The translations under genes and the position numbers were made by a program. Under the pieces are notes generated by a model. The model was not told the origin of the DNA and did no database searches. It saw nothing but the letters and a program-made list of their open reading frames with translations. DNA of 64,000 nt from JB111 sp049856295 (lineage in GTDB: Bacteria; Actinomycetota; Actinomycetes; Actinomycetales; Actinomycetaceae). Position 1 is the first letter of the stretch, and each line of letters starts with the position of its first letter. Shown one piece after another: positions 26,613 to 34,487 of this stretch. Where the stretch lies: NCBI RefSeq assembly GCF_049856295.1, contig NZ_JBNDMZ010000011.1, positions 122,005 to 186,004 on the forward strand, read 5' to 3'.

Positions 26613-26767
26613 CTCACTCGTCGGGAGGACGTCCGCTCACTCGCGGAACTGGCCCCTCACTCGTGAAGGATCGGCCCCTCACTCGTGGAACCTGCTCCTC
26701 ACTCGTGAAGGACCGTCCCCTCACTCGTGGAACCGGCCCCTCACTCGTGAGGGACTCTCCCCGCATT
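26613..26767. repeat. Array of seven CTCACTCG-type direct repeats behind gnd
   Basis: CTCACTCG begins at 26613, 26636, 26656, 26678, 26698, 26720 and 26740, with a decayed copy near 26764. After the first step (23 bp) the spacing alternates 20, 22, 20, 22, 20, and alternate units resemble one another (CTCACTCGTGAAGG versus CTCACTCGTGGAAC), so the real unit is about 42 bp. It fills the space between the gnd stop and its terminator. Not coding in any convincing frame. Confidence 0.85.
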
Positions 26768-26769
26768 CG

Positions 26770-28221
26770 TCAGGACTGCTGGGTCTCGCTCCGGTCGGCC
26801 GACCACTCGGTGTGGAAGACGCCGTCGCGGTCGTTGCGCCGGTAGGTGTGCGCACCGAAGTAGTCGCGCTGCCCCTGGACGAGGGCGGCCGGCAGGCGCT
26901 CGGCGCGGACGGTGTCGTAGTACGCGAGCGCAGCCGAGAAGCCCGGCACCGGGACGCCGGAGGCGACCGCGTGGGAGACCGCTGCGCGCCAGCCGTCCTG
27001 GCTGTCGGCGAGGCCGGCGGCCACGGACGGGGCCTCGAGCAGGGTGGTGAGGTTGCCGGCGGCGTACTCGGAGCGGATCCGCTCGAGCAGCTTGGCGCGG
27101 ATGATGCAGCCGCCGCGCCAGATCTTCGCGACCTCGGCGATGTCGACGTCCCAGCCGAACTCCTCGGACGCGGTGCGGATCTGGTCGAGTCCCTGCGCGT
27201 AGGCGACGACCTTCGCCGACCACAGCGCCTGACGCACGTTCTCCACGAGGGCCTCACGCTCGGAGGCGTCGACCGCCGAGCGCTGCGGCCCGGTCAGCGC
27301 GGCGCGGGCAGCGGTGCGCAGGGCCGCGTGGCCCGAGGTCGAGCGGGCGAAGACGGACTCGGCGATCGTGTTGACCGGGACGCCGAGCTCGAGCGCGATC
27401 TGCACGGTCCAGCGGCCCGTGCCCTTCTGCTCGGCGGCGTCCTCGACGACGGACACGAACGGGGCGCCGGTGGCGGCGTCGACGTGCGCGAGGACCTCGG
27501 CGGTGATCTCGATGAGGTAGGAGTCGAGGTCGCCGGTGTTCCACTGCGTGAAGACCTCGGAGATCTCCTTGGGCGTGAGGCCGGCGGAGTGCAGGACGTC
27601 GAACGCCTCGGCGATGAACTGCATGTCGGCGTACTCGATGCCGTTGTGGACCATCTTGACGAAGTGGCCGGCACCGTCGGGGCCGATGTGCACGCAGCAC
27701 GGCTCGCCGTCGACCTTCGCCGAGATCGCCTCGAGGATCGGGCCGAGGGTCTCGTAGGACTCGGCCGGGCCGCCGGGCATGATGCTCGGGCCGTTGAGCG
27801 CGCCCTCCTCGCCGCCGGAGATGCCGGCGCCGACGAAGTGCAGGCCGACCTCACGCAGCGCCTTCTCCCGGCGGCGGGTGTCCTCGTAGTGGGCGTTGCC
27901 GCCGTCGACGACGATGTCGCCCTCCTCGAGCAGCGGGATGAGCTGCTCGATGACCGCGTCGGTGCCACCACCGGCCTTGACCATGATGATCATCTTGCGC
28001 GGGCGCTCGAGGCTCGCGACGAAGTCCTCGAGGGACTCCGACGGCACGAACGTCCCGTCGCCACCGTGCTGGGCGACGAGGTCGTCGGTCTTCGCCGTCG
28101 TCCGGTTGTACAGGGCTACGGCGTAGCCGTTGCGCGCGAAGTTGCGGGCGAGGTTGCTGCCCATGACGGCAAGCCCGATCACCCCGATCTGCGCGCTCGC
28201 GGTGGTGTCGTTGACGGTCAT
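26770..28221 (-). CDS. gnd: 6-phosphogluconate dehydrogenase, decarboxylating
   Basis: 483-residue NADP-dependent (by family) enzyme converting 6-phosphogluconate to ribulose 5-phosphate and CO2. N-terminal Rossmann GVIGLAVMGSNLARN and NRTTAKTDD, substrate motifs GAGISGGEEGALNGPSIMPGG and KMVHNGIEYADMQ, and the C-terminal tail FGAHTYRRNDRDGVFHTEW. GAGGAAGGG upstream of the ATG serves as SD. A predicted operator lies 77 bp upstream of the start, linking it to the uronate genes rather than to housekeeping use. Confidence 0.96.
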   Translation of the reverse strand: MTVNDTTASAQIGVIGLAVMGSNLARNFARNGYAVALYNRTTAKTDDLVAQHGGDGTFVPSESLEDFVASLERPRKMIIMVKAGGGTDAVIEQLIPLLEEGDIVVDGGNAHYEDTRRREKALREVGLHFVGAGISGGEEGALNGPSIMPGGPAESYETLGPILEAISAKVDGEPCCVHIGPDGAGHFVKMVHNGIEYADMQFIAEAFDVLHSAGLTPKEISEVFTQWNTGDLDSYLIEITAEVLAHVDAATGAPFVSVVEDAAEQKGTGRWTVQIALELGVPVNTIAESVFARSTSGHAALRTAARAALTGPQRSAVDASEREALVENVRQALWSAKVVAYAQGLDQIRTASEEFGWDVDIAEVAKIWRGGCIIRAKLLERIRSEYAAGNLTTLLEAPSVAAGLADSQDGWRAAVSHAVASGVPVPGFSAALAYYDTVRAERLPAALVQGQRDYFGAHTYRRNDRDGVFHTEWSADRSETQQS

Positions 28222-28297
28222 AGGGGTCGTCCCTTCCTCGGCGACTCTGCGGTGCTCAGCCCTCAGTATGGGCGCCGCAGTGCCAGGTGCGTGCGGG

Positions 28298-28313
28298 TGG
28301 CCACATGTTGCCA
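28298..28313. promoter_or_regulatory. Predicted operator upstream of gnd
   Basis: GTGGCC-N4-GTTGCC; on the gnd coding strand GGCAAC-N4-GGCCAC, one or two mismatches from the block consensus. It is placed 77-92 bp before the gnd start in the 171-bp gap behind lacI. Confidence 0.5.
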
Positions 28314-28392
28314 GCGACCCGCACCGACCTGCTGACGCGACCGCGTCACCCGACCGGACCGTTCCGCGCGCCGGCAGGATGACCGGACCGGC

Positions 28393-29418
28393 TCACCCGA
28401 CCTGCACCGCTCCGCCGGGGACCGGACCCGTCGACTCCCGCGGTACGAGCTTGACCGGTAGCAGGACCGGCTGCTGCGGCGGACGCGCCCCGCGGACGAT
28501 GGCGAGCAGGTCGCCCACGGCGGTGCGGCCCTGGAGGGCGAGCGGCGAGGCCACCGACGAGATCGCGGGCGTCGCGAGCGCGCCCAGGCGGCTGTTGTCG
28601 AACCCCACCACGCTGACGTCCCGCGGGACCTCGAGCCCCTGGGCCCGCAGGCCACGGACGAACCCGATCGCCATGACGTCGTTGAACGCGACCACCGCCG
28701 TGGCCGGGTTCCGCGCCCAGCGCGCGACGGCCATCTCACCGCCGGAGACCGTGGGCTCGTTGGGCCCGATCCGGCGCACGCGCAGGGAGAGCTCCTCCCC
28801 CGCCTCCTGGAGACCGCGCCACCGCACGCCGTCGGCCCATGACGCCTCCGGACCGCCGACGTACGTCACGTCGGTGTGGCCGAGCGACCCGAGGTGCTCC
28901 GCCACCCGTCGCACGCCCCGTGCGCCGTCGGTCAGCACGCTCGGCAACCCGCTGACGATCCGGTTGAGGACCACCACGGGCCGCTGCTTGGCGAGGCGGA
29001 GAAGGGCCGAGTCGGACATGCGCGGGCTGGCGAGGATGAAGCCCTCGACGAAGTCGAGGAACGACTCGGCGGCGGCGCGCTCGCGGGCCTCCGCCTCGCG
29101 GGCGTCGAACAGCAGCATGGTGTAGCCGGCGCGACCGGCAGCCACCTCGGCGCCCCGGAAGACGTCGACGAACAGCGGGTTGCCGATGTCCGCCACCACC
29201 ATCGCCAAGAGCTTGCTGGGAACCGTACCGAGCGCGGGCGCGACCACCGAGCGCCGGTAGCCGATCTCCTCGGCCACGGCGCGCACGCGCTCCGCCGTCT
29301 CCGCGCTCACGCGCCCGGGACGGGCGAGCGCGCGGGAGACGGTCGACGGCGACACGCCGGCAGCGGCGGCGACGTCGTAGATCGTGGGGATCTTCGGCGG
29401 CACCCCTTCCTTCTCCAT
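28393..29418 (-). CDS. LacI-family transcriptional regulator
   Basis: 341 residues. N-terminal helix-turn-helix IYDVAAAAGVSPSTVSRAL followed by the hinge (RVRAVAEEIGYR) and a periplasmic-binding-type effector domain (ADIGNPLFVDVF, VVAFNDVMAIG, VVGFDNSRLG). It is the natural candidate to bind the GGCAAC-N4-GGCAAC repeats found at five promoters here, including its own upstream region. ATG at 29418 is chosen because TACCGT (29425-29430) lies 6 nt before it, a leaderless arrangement; a GTG at 29424 would add two residues. The effector may be a uronate or aldonate. Confidence 0.9.
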   Translation of the reverse strand: MEKEGVPPKIPTIYDVAAAAGVSPSTVSRALARPGRVSAETAERVRAVAEEIGYRRSVVAPALGTVPSKLLAMVVADIGNPLFVDVFRGAEVAAGRAGYTMLLFDAREAEARERAAAESFLDFVEGFILASPRMSDSALLRLAKQRPVVVLNRIVSGLPSVLTDGARGVRRVAEHLGSLGHTDVTYVGGPEASWADGVRWRGLQEAGEELSLRVRRIGPNEPTVSGGEMAVARWARNPATAVVAFNDVMAIGFVRGLRAQGLEVPRDVSVVGFDNSRLGALATPAISSVASPLALQGRTAVGDLLAIVRGARPPQQPVLLPVKLVPRESTGPVPGGAVQVG

Positions 29419-29476
29419 GTCCACACGGTAGCCGGGCGGTGTCCGTCAGGCAGCGGGGACGCCGAGGCGGTCGCGC

Positions 29477-29503
29477 GGCAACCGGATGGCAACCCGTGGC
29501 AAC
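29477..29503. promoter_or_regulatory. Predicted operator, lacI / larE divergent region
   Basis: Three GGCAAC elements in direct orientation at 29477, 29488 and 29498 (spacers of 5 and 4 nt). The latter pair gives exactly GGCAAC-N4-GGCAAC. They lie 59-85 bp upstream of lacI and about 97-123 bp upstream of larE, suggesting autoregulation and joint control of the cofactor genes. Confidence 0.68.
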
Positions 29504-29599
29504 GAGGCTGGTGAGGCATGCGGGCTCGGTGACGATGCCGGTCATGGGTACCGTGGCGCATCCGACGACGGGCGCGCCGAAGAACGAGGGAGACCAGCG

Positions 29600-30517
29600 A
29601 TGAGCACCCCTGCGACGACGAGCTCCGTCCCGTCCGCCACAGTCCGCGACGCCGGCGGCGAACCGGCCGGCGAGGCTTCCGGAGCCGGCGAGCTGCTGCC
29701 CGGCGACGTCGAGCGCGTCGGCCGGCTCCTGTCCGGCCACGCCCCGCTCGGCGTGGCCTACTCGGGCGGCGTCGACTCCGCCACGCTGCTCGCCGTCGCG
29801 GTGCGCACCCTCGGCGCGGACGGCGTCGTCGCGATCCTCGGCGTCTCGCCGTCGCTCGCATCCGACGAGCGCACGGCCGCCCACGAGACCGCGCGGCAGA
29901 TCGGCGCGCGCGTCGTCGAGGTCGCCACCCACGAGGGCGACAACCCCGCCTACCGGGCGAACGGGCCCGACCGCTGCTTCCACTGCAAGGACGAGCTGTT
30001 CACCCGCATCTCCGACGAGCTCGTGGTCGAGCTCGGTCTGGCCGCCGTCGCGTACGGGGAGAACGCCGACGACGCGCTGCGCCCGGACCGCCCCGGCGCG
30101 CAGGCCGCGACGAACCACCGCGTGCTCCGCCCGCTGGCCGAGGCCGGACTGACCAAGCGGGACGTCCGCCGAATCGCCCGCGAGCTCGGCGTGCGGGTGG
30201 CGGACAAGCCCGCGGCGCCGTGCCTGGCCTCCCGCATCCCGCACTTCGAGGAGGTCACCCCCGAGAAGCTCGCGCAGGTCGACGCCGCCGAGAGCGCGCT
30301 GCGCCGGCTCGGCTTCTCCGACGGGCGCGTGCGGCACCACGGAGAGGTCGCCCGCATCGAGCTCCCGGCCGACGAGATCGTCCGTGCCGCCGAGCTCCAC
30401 GACGAGGTCCACGCGGCCGTCACGGCGGCCGGCTTCCGGTTCGCCGCCGTCGACCTGCGGGGCATCCAGTCCGGCGCCTTCACCCTCCCCCTCGTCGACG
30501 TCACCCATGGCCGCTGA
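29600..30517 (+). CDS. larE: LarE, sulfur transferase for the nickel-pincer cofactor
   Basis: 305-residue ATP pyrophosphatase-fold enzyme that inserts sulfur into pyridinium-3,5-biscarboxylic acid mononucleotide, a step in making the cofactor of LarA enzymes. PP-loop SGGVDS at 55-60; Cys residues at 126 and 129 (RCFHCK) and 208 (APCLASRIP) are candidates for sacrificial sulfur donation or for binding an iron-sulfur cluster, the two alternatives known for LarE. ATG at 29600 has GAGGGAGA upstream. Overlaps larB by 11 bp. Confidence 0.9.
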   Translation: MSTPATTSSVPSATVRDAGGEPAGEASGAGELLPGDVERVGRLLSGHAPLGVAYSGGVDSATLLAVAVRTLGADGVVAILGVSPSLASDERTAAHETARQIGARVVEVATHEGDNPAYRANGPDRCFHCKDELFTRISDELVVELGLAAVAYGENADDALRPDRPGAQAATNHRVLRPLAEAGLTKRDVRRIARELGVRVADKPAAPCLASRIPHFEEVTPEKLAQVDAAESALRRLGFSDGRVRHHGEVARIELPADEIVRAAELHDEVHAAVTAAGFRFAAVDLRGIQSGAFTLPLVDVTHGR

Positions 30518-31247
30518 CGAGAATTCCGGCGTGCCCGACGTCGAACCCCCGGCTTCCGACCGCGCTCCCGGGGGCGACGGGTGGCGGCCGGGGCCCGAGC
30601 TCGAGGCCGTCGCGTACCTGGACCACGAGCGGGCCGAGCGGCGGGGCTACCCGGAGGCGGTCCTGTGCGGGCCGAAGTCGCCCAGCCAGGTCGCCGCGAT
30701 CGCCGCGGAGGTCGCGCAGCGCGGCACCCGTGCCCTGTTCACCCGTGCGGACGACGCGCGCGCCCGCGCGGTCCTCGAGGCGCTCCCGGACGCCGCGCAC
30801 CACGCGGAGGCCAACCTCCTCGCGTGGCCGCCGGAGCCGCCCGAGCCCACGGGTGGTCTCGTCGTCGTCCTCAGTGCGGGAACGTCGGACCTGCCGGTCG
30901 CGCTCGAGGCCCGGCACACCGCGGAGCACCTGGGGCGTCGGACCGAGCTCGTCGTCGACGTCGGGGTCGCCGGCCTCCACCGCGTGCTCGGGCGGCTCGA
31001 GCTCCTGCGCTCGGCGGCGGCGATCGTCGTCGCGGCCGGGATGGACGGGGCGCTGCCGAGCGTCGTCGCGGGCCTCGTGGCGGCTCCCGTCGTCGCGGTC
31101 CCCACGTCTGTGGGCTACGGCGCGTCGTTCGGGGGCGTGGCCGCGCTGCTCGCCATGCTCAACGCGTGCGCCCCCGGGGTCGCGGTCGTCAACATCGACA
31201 ACGGGTACGGCGCCGGTCACCTGGCCGCGCAGATCACGGCGCCCTGA
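30507..31247 (+). CDS. larB: LarB, cofactor-precursor carboxylase/hydrolase (PurE-like)
   Basis: 246-residue PurE-fold enzyme that carboxylates nicotinic acid adenine dinucleotide and cleaves it, the first step of nickel-pincer cofactor synthesis. The C-terminal half carries the PurE-like blocks SAGTSDLPVALEA, VVAAGMDGALPSVVAGL, PTSVGYGASFGG and NIDNGYGAGHLAA. ATG at 30507 lies within the end of larE, so the pair is coupled. larC, whose product loads nickel, is not adjacent and not found elsewhere in the window. Confidence 0.9.
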   Translation: MAADENSGVPDVEPPASDRAPGGDGWRPGPELEAVAYLDHERAERRGYPEAVLCGPKSPSQVAAIAAEVAQRGTRALFTRADDARARAVLEALPDAAHHAEANLLAWPPEPPEPTGGLVVVLSAGTSDLPVALEARHTAEHLGRRTELVVDVGVAGLHRVLGRLELLRSAAAIVVAAGMDGALPSVVAGLVAAPVVAVPTSVGYGASFGGVAALLAMLNACAPGVAVVNIDNGYGAGHLAAQITAP

Positions 31248-31540
31248 CCGACCGGACGGTCCACGCGCGTCGTAGGTCCTCCGGGAGCGTGACCGTCGTG
31301 GGCCCGTCGAGGGGCGATACCGTCGATGCCGCGGGTCTGACAACTCGTGGCAACCGGTGTTCGTCGTCGCCGTCGATCTGACTGAATGTCGTCCACCGAC
31401 AACAGCTGCACCTCCGTCGGCCAGCCGCCCCTTCGATCGGGGCACGGCATCGCTGCCCGCCCGGGACGCACGACGCGGCAAGGTACGCCACACCCAGGGT
31501 CTGACGACGGAGTCTCCCCCGAGCCAAGGACGGACATCTC
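31248..31540. promoter_or_regulatory. Intergenic region with predicted operator before the TRAP genes
   Basis: 293 bp without a gene. At 31339-31354 it holds GACAAC-N4-GGCAAC, one mismatch from the block consensus and in the same orientation as the lacI/larE copy. It is about 190 bp upstream of dctP. An AAGGA sequence at 31526 could serve as SD for the expected dctP start at 31541. Nothing else recognised. Confidence 0.55.
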
Positions 31541-32563
31541 ACGAGAAACCACAAGAACTCGGTCATCGCTGTGGCCGGCGCCGCGGGCGCCGCGCTGCTC
31601 CTGGCGGCGTGCGGCGGCGGGGACGGCGGTGGTGAGGAGGGGAACGCCTCAGGCTCCAGCATGCGCCTGGCGCTCAACCAGACCGAGGACCACCCCTCCT
31701 ACGTGGCGCTCGACAACTTCGGCACCTACCTCGAGGAGAACACCGACGGCTGGGACATCGAGGTCTTCCCCAACTAGACGCTCGGCGCGCAGGCCGAGGC
31801 CCTCCAGCTCGTCTCCGACGGCAGCGTCGACATGGCGATCGTCTCCGGCACCCAGCTGGAGAACCTCAACGACGACTTCGTCACCTTCAACCTCCCCCCC
31901 GTCTTCGACGACGTCGAGCACCAGATGAACGTCATCCACGACCCGGAGATCACGGGCGAGCTGTACACCTCGCTCGAGGAGTCCAACGGCTTCACCGTCC
32001 TCGGCGGCTTCACGCAGGGTGCGCGGTCGATCTACACGACCGAGGGCCCGGTCGAGACGCCCGAGGACCTCGCCGGCATGGACATCCGCGTCCAGGAGTC
32101 GGACCTCCACATCGCCATGGCCGAGGCCCTCGGCGGCAACGGCACGCCGATGGCCTACGGCGAGCTGTACACGGGCCTGCAGTCCGGGGTCGTCGACGCC
32201 GCGGAGAACAACGAGGTCTCCTACTTCACCCAGCGCCACTACGAGGTGGCGCCGTACTGGTCGTACACCAACCACCTCGTCGGCCTCGACTACCTCATCA
32301 TCAACACCGACCTGCTCGAGAGCATGTCGGAGGAGGACCGGGCCGCGTTCGACGAGGCCTGGACCGCGGCCTACGAGGAGCACACCCAGCTCTGGGCCGA
32401 CGCCACGCAGGAGGCCATCGACGGCGCCACCGAGGGCGGCGCGACCTTCACCGAGGTCGACGACGCCGCCTTCGCGGAGCCGCTCGAGGCCCTGGCCGAC
32501 GAGTTCATCACCACCGACTCGCAGCGCGAGCTCTACGACGCGGCGCGCGCAGCGGCCGAGTGA
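31541..32563 (+). pseudogene. dctP: TRAP transporter substrate-binding protein, dctP (disrupted)
   Basis: Reading through gives 341 codons, the normal DctP length: lipoprotein-like signal (AVAGAAGAALLLAACGGG), then the TRAP solute-binding core (TTEGPVETPEDLAGMDIRVQ, NGTPMAYGELYTGLQSGVVDAAENN). Two lesions are visible. The codon at the expected start is ACG (31541) with no ATG, GTG or TTG between the upstream in-frame TGA (31502) and a GTG at 31571, which would cut off the charged signal-peptide start. Codon 79 is TAG (31775-31777), between EVFPN and TLGAQAE, where most relatives have a sense codon. Either the gene is inactive in this strain or these are base errors. Confidence 0.8.
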
Positions 32564-32600
32564 TCCGGACAGGCCGAGTCATGACCGAAGGAGGTGACGC

Positions 32601-33263
32601 ATGAGAGCCATCAATAGGGTGCTCGACACAGCCCTGTACTGGATCACGGTGGTGCTGTTCGCCCTGCTCGTCGTGGTCCTCGTGTGGCAGATCTTCACCC
32701 GGCAGGTGCTGGGCGACCCCGCCACCTGGACGGAGGAGGGCGCCAGGCTGACCTTCGTCTGGCTCGGCCTGTTCGCCTCGGCGTTCGTGTTCGGCGAGCG
32801 CGGGCACATCGCGGTCGAGTTCCTCGCCCGCAAGCTGCCCGGCGGCGCCGAGCGCGTCCTGGCCATCGTCGTCCAGCTCGTCGTCCTGGCGTTCGCCGTC
32901 GTCGTCCTCATCTGGGGCGGGATGCGTGCGTCGGACAACGCGTGGCTGCAGAACCTGTCGGCCCTGCCGTTCACGCTGGGTCAGATGTACCTCGCGCTGC
33001 CGATCTCCGGCGTGCTCATCGCGTTCTACTCGATCTACTACATCCTCCAGGTCGCCACCGGCGCCGAGGCGCCGTACGGCGACCACACCGACGAGGACGA
33101 CCCCGACGTCCGGGTCGGTGCCGATGAGGTCGAGTCGATCGTCCTGGCACCCACCGACGACGGCACCGGCAACCGTCGGTCCGTGTCCGACGACGCGGCC
33201 GCTGCGGCCGACGGTCCTGGCACCCCCGGCGACTCGTCCGCCGGCCCGACGAAGGAGGCGTGA
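32601..33263 (+). CDS. dctQ: TRAP transporter small membrane subunit DctQ
   Basis: 220 residues with four membrane segments in the first 155 (for example ALYWITVVLFALLVVVLVWQI and VLAIVVQLVVLAFAVVVLIWG) and the DctQ-type signature TWTEEGARLTFVWLGLFAS. The C-terminal 60 residues are a hydrophilic, Asp-rich extension not needed by the family. Start has a perfect SD, AGGAGGTGA, directly upstream. Intact as read, although both of its partners look damaged. Confidence 0.9.
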   Translation: MRAINRVLDTALYWITVVLFALLVVVLVWQIFTRQVLGDPATWTEEGARLTFVWLGLFASAFVFGERGHIAVEFLARKLPGGAERVLAIVVQLVVLAFAVVVLIWGGMRASDNAWLQNLSALPFTLGQMYLALPISGVLIAFYSIYYILQVATGAEAPYGDHTDEDDPDVRVGADEVESIVLAPTDDGTGNRRSVSDDAAAAADGPGTPGDSSAGPTKEA

Positions 33264-34282
33264 TGGACCCCACGACCCTCGCAGCCCTGATCCTCGTCGG
33301 CGGGATCGTCATCGGCATCGTGCTCTCCGTGCCGATCGCCGTCGTCATCGGCGTCTCGTCCTTCCTCGCGACGATCCCGATCCTCGGTTCCGAGCAGGCG
33401 GTGCTCATCTCCGCGCAGCGCATGTTCACGGGGATCAACAGCTTCCCGCTCCTCGCGATCCCGATGTTCGTGCTGGCGGGCGTCATCATGAACTCGGGCT
33501 GTATCGCCGGGCGGCTCGTGGACGCCGCGAAGGTGCTCATCGGACGCATGCCGGCCTCGCTCGCCCAGACGAACGTGGCGGCGAACGCGATGTTCGGGGC
33601 CGTCTCCGGCGCCGCGGTCGCTGCGGCCGCCGCCGTCGGCAACGTGATGAACAACCGGATGGTCGCCGAGAAGTACGACCGCGGCTTCGCGGCTGCGGTC
33701 AACGTCGCCTCCGCGCCGTCCGGCATGCTCATCCCGCCGTCGAACACGTTCATCGTCTACTCGCTGGTCTCCGGCACGTCGATCGCGGCGCTGTTCATGT
33801 CGGGCCTCATCCCGGGGCTCCTGTGGGCTGCCGCCTGCATGATCGTCGTCGCGATCTATGCCGTGCGCCAGCCGGGCAGGCTGAAGACGGCGGACCGGGT
33901 GACGTTCCGCCAGGCGATGCTCGTGCTGTGGCGCGCCTTCCCGTCGCTGCTGATGATGGTCGTGCTGCTGATCGTCGGCACCTTCATGGACCCGACGCCG
34001 GCGATCCTCATCTTCGTGCCGGTCTTCCTGCCGATCGTGCAGGAGTTCGGGATCGACCCGATCCACTTCGGTGCGATGGTCGTCATGAACCTGTCGATCG
34101 GGACGATCACACCGCCCGTCGGCAACGTGCTGTTCGTCGGCGCCCGGGTGGCGCGACTCCGGATCGAGCCGGTCATCGCCAAGCTGTGGCCGTTCCTCTT
34201 CGCGATCATCGCCATGCTGTTCCTCGTGGTGTTCGTGCCGCAGCTGTCGATGTGGCTGCCGCAGCTCATGGGCCTCGTGTAG
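33263..34282 (+). CDS. dctM: TRAP transporter large membrane subunit DctM, internally shortened
   Basis: DctM-type permease, start overlapping the dctQ stop (TGATG). It has 339 residues where about 425 is usual. The N-terminal half (FPLLAIPMFVLAGVIMNSG, GAVSGAAVAAAAAVGNVM, SAPSGMLIPPSN) and the C-terminal part (FMDPTPAILIFVPVFLP, GTITPPVGNVLFVG) are normal, but FPSLLMMVV (226-234) runs straight into LLIVGTFMDP, where some 85 residues and two to three membrane segments should stand. The frame is kept. The junction near 33945-33975 has a short duplicated CTGCTGAT that could have mediated a deletion. Function is doubtful. Confidence 0.82.
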   Translation: MDPTTLAALILVGGIVIGIVLSVPIAVVIGVSSFLATIPILGSEQAVLISAQRMFTGINSFPLLAIPMFVLAGVIMNSGCIAGRLVDAAKVLIGRMPASLAQTNVAANAMFGAVSGAAVAAAAAVGNVMNNRMVAEKYDRGFAAAVNVASAPSGMLIPPSNTFIVYSLVSGTSIAALFMSGLIPGLLWAAACMIVVAIYAVRQPGRLKTADRVTFRQAMLVLWRAFPSLLMMVVLLIVGTFMDPTPAILIFVPVFLPIVQEFGIDPIHFGAMVVMNLSIGTITPPVGNVLFVGARVARLRIEPVIAKLWPFLFAIIAMLFLVVFVPQLSMWLPQLMGLV

Positions 34283-34310
34283 CGCTCGGACACCGAACCG
34301 TCGGGCCGGT

Positions 34311-34358
34311 CGAGGGCCGCGTCCCGGGAAGCACGAGCTTCTCGGGCCGCGGCCCTCG
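34311..34358 (+). terminator. Hairpin behind the TRAP operon
   Basis: Inverted repeat CGAGGGCCGCG ... CGCGGCCCTCG with further inner pairing, 29 bp after the dctM stop. Its 3' arm runs into a 17-bp tandem repeat. Confidence 0.7.
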
Positions 34359-34420
34359 TCGTCGCCCGGCCCTCGTCGTCTCCCGGCTCTCGGTGTCGCC
34401 CGGCTCTCGTCGTCTCCCGG
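34353..34420. repeat. Four 17-bp tandem repeats
   Basis: Four units of 17 bp at 34353, 34370, 34387 and 34404, each close to CCCTCGTCGTCTCCCGG. They lie between the TRAP terminator and the next gene; no function seen. Confidence 0.8.
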
Positions 34421-34487
34421 TGCCGTGCGTCCTCCGGCCCTTGCTCTCGTCCCGTCCCCGGCAGACCCGCCCTCGTAGGCTGGGGCG

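Noticed and set aside
26613..26767. CRISPR array
   Set aside because: Repeated core is only about 10 bp, spacing alternates 20/22 bp with similar linkers, and no cas gene is present.
31775..31777. Recoding of TAG as a sense codon
   Set aside because: TAG ends several intact genes here (for example rskA and dctM), and no recoding signal or special tRNA gene is seen.
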